Source: Gammaproteobacteria bacterium
Lineage (GTDB): Bacteria > Pseudomonadota > Gammaproteobacteria > SURF-13
Direction: 5' to 3'
Assembly (NCBI GenBank): GCA_023487615.1
Contig: JAMDBH010000018.1
Location: forward strand, 1-12,463
DNA length: 12,463 nt
In this document: positions 6,808 through 12,463 of the stretch, one piece after another
Layout: each line of letters starts with the position of its first letter
Numbering within the stretch: position 1 is the first letter of the stretch
Notes under the pieces: generated by a model
Databases searched by the model: none
Seen by the model: only the letters and a program-made list of their open reading frames with translations
Told to the model about the DNA's origin: nothing
Made by a program: the position numbers and the translations under genes

Positions 6808-7158
6808 ATGCACGTCAAGTTTGAGCAATTTGCTGCGGCAAGCATGCTGGGAGCTCCCGATTCTCCTCCTCGCTCAAACGGGGAACTGCTCTTTAGAAAA
6901 CCCTGGGAGGGGCGAGCGTTTGGAATGGCAATCGCCCTTTCCAAAAAGGGGCATTATGAATGGGAAAACTTCCGGCAAGAGTTGATCACGTCGATCGCCG
7001 AATGGGAAGCGGCCCATTGCAAGGACGACCCCAACTGGGATTACTACCAGAGATGGCTCCTCGCGCTGGAACGCTTGGTAGTTGAATCAAATCTACTGGA
7101 CGGCGAAGCACTTGAGATACGGACAGCGGAATTTATCTCCCAAGGAGAAAAGGCCTAG
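6808..7158 (+). CDS. Nitrile hydratase accessory protein (P14K/NhhG-like)
   Basis: This 116-residue protein resembles the N-terminal half of nitrile hydratase beta: LLFRKPWEGRAFGMAIALSK, then WENFRQELITSIAEWE, then WDYYQRWLLALERLV. It lacks the C-terminal barrel. Proteins of this size and place are known accessory subunits (P14K, NhhG, NhlE) that bind the alpha subunit and carry it, with cobalt and oxidised cysteines, into the mature alpha-beta enzyme by self-subunit swapping. The ATG has an AGGT element about six bases upstream. It immediately follows alpha, so the block reads beta, alpha, accessory. It is cytoplasmic and probably made with the enzyme. Confidence 0.88.
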   Translation: MHVKFEQFAAASMLGAPDSPPRSNGELLFRKPWEGRAFGMAIALSKKGHYEWENFRQELITSIAEWEAAHCKDDPNWDYYQRWLLALERLVVESNLLDGEALEIRTAEFISQGEKA

Positions 7159-7185
7159 TTGAACCTCACTGCGATGGAGGTTTAA
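7159..7185. repeat. Hairpin between the accessory gene and cbtB
   Basis: AACCTC (7162-7167) pairs with GAGGTT (7177-7182); a G-U and two A-U pairs can extend the stem to nine pairs with a nine-base loop. It begins at the accessory-gene stop codon and has no T-run after it. It could protect the 3' end of the nitrile hydratase message or lower read-through into cbtBA. A second small stem (CGCGC-GTA-GCGCG, 7217-7229) lies 30 bases downstream. Confidence 0.4.
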
Positions 7186-7349
7186 CACAGGTAGCCGATC
7201 TGGACAGACTATTTCACGCGCGTAGCGCGATGATTGGTAATAGAGAAGGCGCGTGCTTCACAAATTCAAGCCCCGATCATCGCGTTGTTTGTCGTCTTTT
7301 CGTCCCGGTTGCATCGTGCGCCGGGCGTTCACTAACGGAGGAATATCAC

Positions 7350-7547
7350 ATGTCATCAATACCTGCTTTGCTTGATAACGTCGATTCACAATCCCGCCCT
7401 TATATCTGGGAAGACAAAATACTGCCGGGCGTGCTTGCTGGGGTGCTTGGCCTGGTGCTCCTGTATGCCGCAGGTTTCGCTGAAACGGCGGAGTTGCACA
7501 ACGCTGCCCATGATGGTCGTCATTCCGCCAGTTTTCCGTGCCATTAA
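7350..7547 (+). CDS. cbtB: Cobalt transporter subunit CbtB
   Basis: This 65-residue protein has one central membrane helix (about residues 26-45, LPGVLAGVLGLVLLYAAGF) and a His-rich C-terminal tail, ELHNAAHDGRHSASFPCH. That tail is the CbtB hallmark and likely binds the metal ion. A strong GGAGG lies eight bases before the ATG at 7350. CbtB is the small subunit of the CbtAB cobalt uptake system, normally found next to cobalamin genes and often under a cobalamin riboswitch. Here it is instead next to a cobalt nitrile hydratase, and I see no B12-box-like sequence in the 190 bases upstream. The gene ends at or inside the start of CbtA. Confidence 0.9.
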   Translation: MSSIPALLDNVDSQSRPYIWEDKILPGVLAGVLGLVLLYAAGFAETAELHNAAHDGRHSASFPCH

Positions 7548-7552
7548 CCCCT

Positions 7553-8290
7553 ATGGCAGGGATGCTTAACCTGGCTACGTTCAGGAGAATTGTTTCAGCG
7601 GCGCTATGGACGGGTATTCTGGCGGGTTTACTATTAACAGCTGTTCAAAGTATTCAGGTAATCCCGACCTTGCTCAAGGCTGAAGTGTACGAGGAGAAGG
7701 CTGCTGCAGCGGCCCTTTCCGGCTATACCCATTCTTCTGTGGAGGATGGACACGAGCATCAACATGATCAGGATGCCTGGAAGCCTGCGAACGGCTGGGA
7801 GCGGACGTTTTCTACTGCTGTGTCAAATATTAGCCTGGCTGTTGGCTTTGCACTGCTGCTTGGAGGGGCCATTTGTTTTCGCGGTGGCGTAAGCAGTTGG
7901 CGTGCCGGACTGTTGTGGGGGCTGGCGGGGTACGCGGTCTTTTTCGTCGCGCCTTCTTTGGGGTTGCCGCCGGAAGTTCCTGGCACCGAATTGGCTCGGC
8001 TGGCAGATCGGCAACTTTGGTGGCTAATGACGGTGCTTGCTACCGGCGCAGGGCTGTCGCTCCTGATTTTTGCCCGAACAGGGATAAGCAAGATACTGGG
8101 AGTGGTGTTGCTCGTTGTTCCCCACTTGATTGGTGTACCGCAGCCACAAATTCACAGTAGCGCTGCGCCGGTTGGATTGGCGCATGCCTTCATATACGCC
8201 ACCGCTCTTGCGAACGCTGTGTTTTGGCTGGCTATGGGCGGTTTGATGGGGTTGTTTTACAAGAAATGGCGTAATTCCAAATCCGAATAA
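7553..8290 (+). CDS. cbtA: Cobalt transporter subunit CbtA
   Basis: This integral membrane protein of about 245 residues is the large CbtAB subunit. An N-terminal helix (about 13-35, SAALWTGILAGLLLTAVQS) is followed by a polar loop with the His cluster HEHQHD (about 67-72), a likely metal site. Further helices lie near 93-108, 114-133, 152-171, 176-192 and 203-232, including the FVAPSLGLPPEVPGTE segment typical of CbtA. Three starts are possible: GTG 7538 (overlapping cbtB), ATG 7553 and ATG 7562. None has a clean ribosome site, and re-initiation after cbtB is likely. The gene ends just before the second formamidase remnant, so the nitrile hydratase/cobalt block ends with it. Confidence 0.88.
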   Translation: MAGMLNLATFRRIVSAALWTGILAGLLLTAVQSIQVIPTLLKAEVYEEKAAAAALSGYTHSSVEDGHEHQHDQDAWKPANGWERTFSTAVSNISLAVGFALLLGGAICFRGGVSSWRAGLLWGLAGYAVFFVAPSLGLPPEVPGTELARLADRQLWWLMTVLATGAGLSLLIFARTGISKILGVVLLVVPHLIGVPQPQIHSSAAPVGLAHAFIYATALANAVFWLAMGGLMGLFYKKWRNSKSE

Positions 8291-8357
8291 AAACGATAAA
8301 GCGTTAGCTTCGTCTTCGGCTCCTAGCCATACTCTATGTGCTGTCTTCGTCGCCACA

Positions 8358-8569
8358 TCCGAGTCGGGTTTCACCGGTTTGTTCGTGAAGGAAAATGGCG
8401 GTGGTTTTCTAACCGATCACTACTCCGAAGCGCACAAGACATGCTGGGATTTCCACATGGTTTATACCAGACCCCGGCTATTCCTGATGTCAAGTTTGCG
8501 GGCATCATGCACCTTGGACTGATCTGGTGCCTGTCTTCCAAAGACCTGTTTTCGGAGTGGGAAAAGCGT
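8358..8569 (+). pseudogene. Formamidase (FmdA-type) internal fragment, frameshifted
   Basis: Two adjacent reading frames together rebuild an internal piece of an FmdA-type formamidase. In the first frame (8358-8456) I read SESGFTGLFVKENGGGFLTD followed by HYSEAHKTCWDFH. In the second (8459-8569) I read GLYQTPAIPDVKFAGIMHLG and then LIWCLSSKDLFSEWEKR. Family members have the contiguous pattern 'SEWGFTG.F..ENGGGFLTDHFPEA.K..WDFHG.Y....IPGVKFAGI.HPGLIGCLPS.ELL..WN.RE'. The shift lies near 8457-8458 (two extra bases or one lost). Compared with the 3295-3540 fragment, about 30-40 residues are missing between the two, and the C-terminal two thirds are absent. The frame continues without similarity to a stop at 8641. 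It directly follows cbtA. Confidence 0.8.
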
Positions 8570-8657
8570 CCGCCTCAGCTTACCCCCTGGGACGGTTATC
8601 AAAGTCGCACTTACGAACTGACTTCACTAGTCGTTCAATGAATTAAGGAGAGTAATA

Positions 8658-10109
8658 ATGTCTGAGCACAAATGCGGCCCAGGTTGCAGTGATCATTCCC
8701 TTCAGGAGCATGCGGGTGAGGTACATGAAGAGTTCCACGAGGCACGCCGCGCGTTCCTTAAGAACGTGGTGGTGGCCGGTGGTGCGGCAGTGTCCGTGGG
8801 TTCGCTTGGCATTACGCACACGTCAAGTGCCTTTGCGCAAGGTGCAGCAGAAGGTTCGCGTCGAGCTAATCACTACTATGTTCCCGCCAGCGACAAGACC
8901 GTCCATTGGGGTTATTTCAGCCGGTCGCTCAAGCCACTGGTCGAAGTGGAGTCGGGCGATTTTGTAACCATTGAAACGCTCACCCATCACTCGAACGACG
9001 ATGCCGAACGGATGGTGAAAGGGGACCCTGGCGCGGAGAGCGTTTTCCATTGGGACAGCAAGCGCAAGGGCGTGGACCGTCGCGGCGCGGGACCGATGGA
9101 CCATAAGCTCGGCGCGGGCGGCGGGCTCGGTGTGCACATCTGCACCGGCCCGGTGGCGGTAAAGGGCGCGCAACCCGGCGACGTGCTGGAAGTGCGTATC
9201 GTGGACGTGACTCCACGGCCGTCGGCCAACCCGCAATACAAAGGGAAATCCTTTGGCGCGTGCGCCGCCGCCTGGTGGGGGTTTCACTACAACGACATGA
9301 TCGAAGAGCCCAAAAAGCGGGAAGTGGTCACGATCTTCGAGGTGGATGCCACGGGCGAACGCAACTGGGCGCGTGCGGTCTACAACTTCCGCTGGACGCC
9401 GCAGAATGATCCGTTCGGGGTGGTGCACCCCATCATCGACTATCCAGGCGTCCCGGTGGATCACCGCACTGTAAAGGAGAACCACGGCGTATTGAAGAAC
9501 ATCCGCGTGCCCATTCGACCCCACTTCGGAGTGATGGGGCTCGCACCGATGGAAGCCGAATTTGTGAACTCGATTCCGCCCAGCTACACCGGCGGCAACA
9601 TCGACAACTGGCGCATCGGGAAGGGCGCCACTATGTACTACCCCGTGTCGGTTCCGGGAGGACTGTTGTCGGTCGGCGATCCTCATGCTTCTCAAGGCGA
9701 TTCCGAGCTGTGCGGCACAGCGATCGAGTGTTCGCTCACCGGCACGTTCCAGCTGGTTCTGCACAAGAAACCGTCGCTGGCCGGAACGCCCCTGGCCGAT
9801 CTGCGTTATCCGTTGCTGGAAACGCAGGACGAGTGGGTGCTGCACGGATTCAGCTATCCAAACTACCTCGCCGACTTGGGGCCGGACTCGCAAAACAAGA
9901 TATTCGAAAAATCGTCAGTTGACTTGGCGTTGCGCGACGCGTTCCGCAAGATGCGGCATTTTCTCATGTCCACACAAGGCCTTACCGAGGATGAGGCGGT
10001 TGCCCTGATGTCGGTTGGGGTGGATTTCGGGGTAACCCAGGTGGTGGACGGAAACTGGGGCGTACACGCCATCGTGAAGAAGGGCATGTTTCCGGGACGT
10101 AACGCCTAG
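8658..10109 (+). CDS. Tat-exported acetamidase/formamidase-family hydrolase
   Basis: This is a complete 483-residue FmdA/AmdA-family protein that hydrolyses short amides to acid and ammonia. The N-terminus carries a twin-arginine signal: ARRAFLKN (R30, R31), a hydrophobic stretch (VVVAGGAAVSVGSLGI) and a likely cleavage after AFA (about 60/61), so it should act in the periplasm. A Cys/His-rich leader (HKCGPGCSDH, then several His) precedes the twin arginines, which is unusual. Family blocks include GPVAVKGAQPGDVLEVRIVD, NHGVLKNIRVPIRPHFGVMG and GDPHASQGDSELCGTAIE (from residue 340). A strong AAGGAG precedes the ATG at 8658. It is much more divergent and GC-rich than the two formamidase remnants, so it is a different gene, not their continuation. 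It could take amides made by the nitrile hydratase, though in another compartment. Confidence 0.88.
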   Translation: MSEHKCGPGCSDHSLQEHAGEVHEEFHEARRAFLKNVVVAGGAAVSVGSLGITHTSSAFAQGAAEGSRRANHYYVPASDKTVHWGYFSRSLKPLVEVESGDFVTIETLTHHSNDDAERMVKGDPGAESVFHWDSKRKGVDRRGAGPMDHKLGAGGGLGVHICTGPVAVKGAQPGDVLEVRIVDVTPRPSANPQYKGKSFGACAAAWWGFHYNDMIEEPKKREVVTIFEVDATGERNWARAVYNFRWTPQNDPFGVVHPIIDYPGVPVDHRTVKENHGVLKNIRVPIRPHFGVMGLAPMEAEFVNSIPPSYTGGNIDNWRIGKGATMYYPVSVPGGLLSVGDPHASQGDSELCGTAIECSLTGTFQLVLHKKPSLAGTPLADLRYPLLETQDEWVLHGFSYPNYLADLGPDSQNKIFEKSSVDLALRDAFRKMRHFLMSTQGLTEDEAVALMSVGVDFGVTQVVDGNWGVHAIVKKGMFPGRNA

Positions 10110-10330
10110 TGTTTGGTCGTCGCGCGCGCGGCTTACCGAGGTTGAGGTCTTCATCATTAAACAGGGTATGCTTTAAAGCAGCGATTGCGTCGCGTTATTC
10201 GGGCAATCACCACAGGATTACTGGCCCCGTCAACCCTGGCGCATGAAAACTTGCGACGGTTATTTCCTTGTCTGCTGAGGTCTATGAGCGACTCGGCCTG
10301 TTTACCTACCGCTTCTGAGGATTCCAGGAC
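10110..10330. promoter_or_regulatory. Intergenic region upstream of the isochorismatase-family gene
   Basis: This 221-base gap probably holds the promoter for the downstream hydrolase-ABC genes. It contains a perfect 12-bp palindrome, TGCTTTAAAGCA (10169-10180), a possible operator. I find no convincing -35/-10 pair. A TGGCGC...TTGC pair near 10228-10256 has the wrong spacing for sigma-54. Confidence 0.35.
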
Positions 10331-11026
10331 ATGAGTTGGAAGACGGAGTTTCGGTCGATTTACTATTACGGTGCTCCGGAGCCGGAGGATATTGTCCTGC
10401 CGCCGAAGGAAACCGCGCTTCTCGTGATCGATGTCCAGAATACCTATCTGGCGAGGCCGGTACGCTCAACGCTCTCGGCTGAAGAGCAGAGCCAATACGA
10501 CGCGTGGACGCCATTCCACGAGCGCATGCGCAGGACCGTCATCCCACGGACGACCGAACTCCTCAAGCTCTTCAGAAAGCACGGCATCGAGTGCCTTTTC
10601 GCGCGCATCGCTTGCCATACGAAGGATGGTCGCGATCGCTCGCTCAGCCAGAGGATGCCGGGATGGAACAACCTGTTTCTTCCAAAGGATGAACTGCCCT
10701 CCCAGATCATCCCGGAGCTCGCACCAGTGGGCGACGAAATTGTCGTCACCAAGACCACCGACAGTGCGCTGACCGGAACGAACCTCCGCCTCATCCTGCA
10801 CAATCTCGGAGTGAGGAATGTGATCTGCTGCGGAATATTCACTGATCAGTGTGTGTCTTCCACCGTCCGCAGCCTCGCTGACGAGAGTTACAGCGTTGTT
10901 GTGTTGGAGGACTGTTGCGCGGCGGGGTCAGACGAACTGCACAGCAAAGAACTCGAGATCATAAATATGATCTATTGCCACGTGATGTCGAGCGACGAGC
11001 TGAAGACAATGATGGGGTTACGCTAG
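10331..11026 (+). CDS. Isochorismatase-family cysteine hydrolase (amidohydrolase)
   Basis: This 231-residue enzyme has the isochorismatase/nicotinamidase fold. The catalytic triad is clear: D34 in ALLVIDVQNTYL, K141 in VVTKTTDSALTGTNL and C174 in GIFTDQCVSSTVRSLADE. The Cys, with its cis-peptide environment, attacks an amide or N-carbamoyl carbonyl and releases ammonia or a carbamate. The block CHTKDGRDRSLSQRMPGWNN and the C-terminal VVVLEDCCAAG are like family members such as RutB, biuret hydrolase and N-carbamoyl hydrolases, but the substrate cannot be assigned. It is cytoplasmic. The ATG is preceded by a weak GAGG element. Its stop is next to, or overlaps, a possible GTG start of the ABC permease that follows, which suggests a hydrolase working on a compound imported by that transporter. 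Confidence 0.87.
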   Translation: MSWKTEFRSIYYYGAPEPEDIVLPPKETALLVIDVQNTYLARPVRSTLSAEEQSQYDAWTPFHERMRRTVIPRTTELLKLFRKHGIECLFARIACHTKDGRDRSLSQRMPGWNNLFLPKDELPSQIIPELAPVGDEIVVTKTTDSALTGTNLRLILHNLGVRNVICCGIFTDQCVSSTVRSLADESYSVVVLEDCCAAGSDELHSKELEIINMIYCHVMSSDELKTMMGLR

Positions 11027-11049
11027 TGTATTTTTATGAGAAATTATTT

Positions 11050-11877
11050 ATGAACAAGCTCGCGCTCGCTGCGGCGTTGTTCGTCTTTCTGATCGTGGCG
11101 GCAGCCATAACCGCGCCATGGGTAGCGCCCTACCCCCCTGAGGAAACATTCTTCGACGGCCTGACGATCGAGGGCGCACCGCTCCCGCCCAACGAGAGAT
11201 TCTGGCTGGGCACCGACCTGCTCGGGCGCGACCTGATGTCGCGCATCATCCACGGCGCCCAGACCTCGCTGGTAATCGGCGTGGTGGCTAACGGCATCGC
11301 ACTGACCATCGGCACCTTGGTGGGCGTCGTCGCTGGCTACATGCGCGGCTGGGTGGGTGGCGTGCTGATGCGCTTCACCGACCTGATGATGGCGTTTCCC
11401 TCACTGCTGCTCGCGATTGCGCTAGCGGCGATTTTTACGCCTAGTCTGTGGATTGTCGCGATGGTCATCGCTATGGTGAACTGGGTTCAGATCGCCCGTG
11501 TGATATACACCCAGACGGTTTCGCTCACCCAGCGGGAATTCATTGAGGCCGTGCGCAGCCTTGGCGCATCCAAGGCACGTATCCTGTTCGTGCACGTGGT
11601 GCCGCATCTTGTACCGACCATAGTGGTGTGGGGCACGCTTGGCATTGCGACAACCGTGCTGCTCGAAGCGACGCTGTCTTTCCTCGGCATCGGTGTCCAG
11701 CCACCTACGCCGTCGTGGGGCAACATCATCTTCGAGAACCAGAGTTATTTTTCCACCGCGCCCTGGTTGGTGTTTCTCCCTGGTGCGGCCATCGTGCTGA
11801 TGGCGGTGGCATTCAATATCCTCGGTGACGCACTGCGAGAGGCGCTCGATCCCACCCTAAGCAGCCGACGCGCATGA
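11050..11877 (+). CDS. ABC transporter permease, DppC/OppC type
   Basis: This 275-residue inner-membrane permease belongs to the dipeptide/oligopeptide/nickel family, DppC side. It opens with NKLALAAALFVFLIVAAAIT and APWVAPYPPEE, then has the large first periplasmic loop with FWLGTDLLGRDLMSRIIHGA. Four or five more helices follow, and the EAA loop EAVRSLGASKARILFVHVVPH contacts the ATPase. The end reads FNILGDALREALDP, a standard DppC terminus. I choose the ATG at 11050; an alternative GTG at 11026 overlaps the hydrolase stop (TAGTG) and would add eight residues, which would make the cytoplasmic N-terminus closer to normal. The gene ends in an ATGA overlap with the DppB-like gene. The usual order is DppB before DppC, so the order is reversed here. 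Confidence 0.9.
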   Translation: MNKLALAAALFVFLIVAAAITAPWVAPYPPEETFFDGLTIEGAPLPPNERFWLGTDLLGRDLMSRIIHGAQTSLVIGVVANGIALTIGTLVGVVAGYMRGWVGGVLMRFTDLMMAFPSLLLAIALAAIFTPSLWIVAMVIAMVNWVQIARVIYTQTVSLTQREFIEAVRSLGASKARILFVHVVPHLVPTIVVWGTLGIATTVLLEATLSFLGIGVQPPTPSWGNIIFENQSYFSTAPWLVFLPGAAIVLMAVAFNILGDALREALDPTLSSRRA

Positions 11878-12463
11878 TCCGCTACCTCGTCGAACGTTTG
11901 TTACAGGCAGGTCTGCTGCTCGTGGGTGTAAGTTTCGTTACGTTCCTGCTGCTTTACATCCTTCCGGCAGATCCGGCGAGGCAGATGGCTGGTCGCAGTG
12001 CCACGGCGGAGACCGTGGAGAGCATCCACAAACAACTTGGACTCGACCTCCCGTTCCACCAGCGGTACGCGCGCTATCTTGGCAGTCTCGTGCAGGGAGA
12101 CCTTGGCCGTTCCTACATGCAGAAAACTGAAGTCTCCGTGATCATCATGTCGCGGCTACCTGCGACACTGTTGCTGATGGCTGGCGCCATCTTCTTCGAA
12201 CTGCTCATCGGACTTTCAGCGGGCGTGTATGCCGCAGTGAGACAGGGCTCGCGGATCGATCACGGTGTGATGGTGCTGTCTTTCATCGGTGTGTCCACGC
12301 CACACTTCGTGGCCGGCATCCTGATGTTGTACGTGTTCGCGGTGAAGCTTGAGTGGTTTCCGGTGGGCGGATATGGCACGCTCCGGCACCTGATCCTGCC
12401 GGCGCTGACGCTCGGGCTGCTTGGCGCCGGCTGGTACTCACGCATGATGCGATCCTCCATGAT
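11874..12463 (+). CDS. ABC transporter permease, DppB/OppB type, partial (right edge)
   Basis: The reading frame starts with the ATG of an ATGA overlap and is open to the window edge (196 codons; family length about 310-330). The N-terminus RYLVERLLQAGLLLVGVSFV and FLLLYILPADPARQMAG is the signature of DppB-type permeases, including the conserved 'LPGDP'-like motif (here LPADP). LGLDLPFHQRYARYLGSLVQ and GDLGRSY follow, then helices beginning PATLLLMAGAIFFELLIGL and the ISTPHF-like GVSTPHFVAGI. The EAA loop would come shortly after the visible end. It should pair with the DppC-like protein as a heterodimeric channel. ATPase and binding-protein genes are not in the window and probably lie downstream. 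Gene adjacency suggests import of the isochorismatase-family enzyme's substrate. Confidence 0.9.
   Translation, partial: MIRYLVERLLQAGLLLVGVSFVTFLLLYILPADPARQMAGRSATAETVESIHKQLGLDLPFHQRYARYLGSLVQGDLGRSYMQKTEVSVIIMSRLPATLLLMAGAIFFELLIGLSAGVYAAVRQGSRIDHGVMVLSFIGVSTPHFVAGILMLYVFAVKLEWFPVGGYGTLRHLILPALTLGLLGAGWYSRMMRSSM

Noticed and set aside
7186..7349. Cobalamin riboswitch upstream of cbtB
   Set aside because: I looked for a B12-box and the conserved core and found neither; only small unrelated stems are visible.
3490..8360. Transposon or target-site duplication bounding the nitrile hydratase block
   Set aside because: No transposase, terminal inverted repeats or matching direct repeats are visible at the two formamidase break points, so no specific mobile element is claimed.
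8823..9893. A 356-codon minus-strand frame
   Set aside because: It is antisense to the FmdA-family gene, with an Arg/His-rich product and no recognisable domain.
10228..10257. Sigma-54 promoter upstream of the isochorismatase-family gene (TGGCGC...TTGC)
   Set aside because: There are 13 bases between GG and GC, incompatible with the -24/-12 geometry.

Overview
The window looks like a chromosomal accessory segment of a Gram-negative proteobacterium. Both the Tat-exported hydrolase and the sigma-54-type promoter fit that. A beta- or gammaproteobacterium is my best guess, but no gene here fixes the taxon. Most of the DNA is GC-rich, while a middle block (about 3.0 to 8.6 kb) is visibly poorer in G+C and reads like an imported or separately evolving unit.

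Layout. Positions 1-1378 (minus strand) hold two overlapping acyltransferase-type genes: a DUF2156 protein and a RimI-like GNAT that runs off the left edge. A compact intergenic region with a good sigma-70 promoter and three strong hairpins separates them from a plus-strand histone-deacetylase/AcuC-family deacetylase (1634-2593). About 700 bases without a convincing gene follow. They end in a sigma-54 (-24/-12) promoter with a consensus IHF site upstream.

That promoter reads into the 5' end of a formamidase gene (FmdA type), which breaks off after roughly 70 recognisable residues. Next comes a nitrile hydratase locus: a CobW/P47K metallochaperone GTPase, a DUF1097 membrane protein, nitrile hydratase beta, nitrile hydratase alpha (cobalt-type C-T-L-C-S-C claw), a P14K-like accessory protein, and the cobalt transporter subunits CbtB and CbtA. 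Directly after CbtA, a second, frameshifted piece of the formamidase appears. The nitrile hydratase/cobalt block therefore sits between two remnants of one formamidase gene. A complete, Tat-exported acetamidase/formamidase-family protein follows (8658-10109).

The right end carries an isochorismatase-family amidohydrolase (10331-11026), closely followed by dipeptide/nickel-type ABC permeases in the order DppC-like then DppB-like. The last one runs off the right edge.

Taken together, the window reads as organic-nitrogen scavenging. Nitriles would be hydrated to amides by the cobalt nitrile hydratase, and amides or related C-N compounds hydrolysed to ammonia by the formamidase-family enzyme and the cysteine hydrolase. 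A cobalt supply chain (CbtAB, CobW-like GTPase, accessory protein) is encoded beside the enzyme, and the inherited sigma-54 promoter offers a plausible nitrogen-control entry point. Domain calls come from motif recognition; pathway links and the history of the locus are inference.
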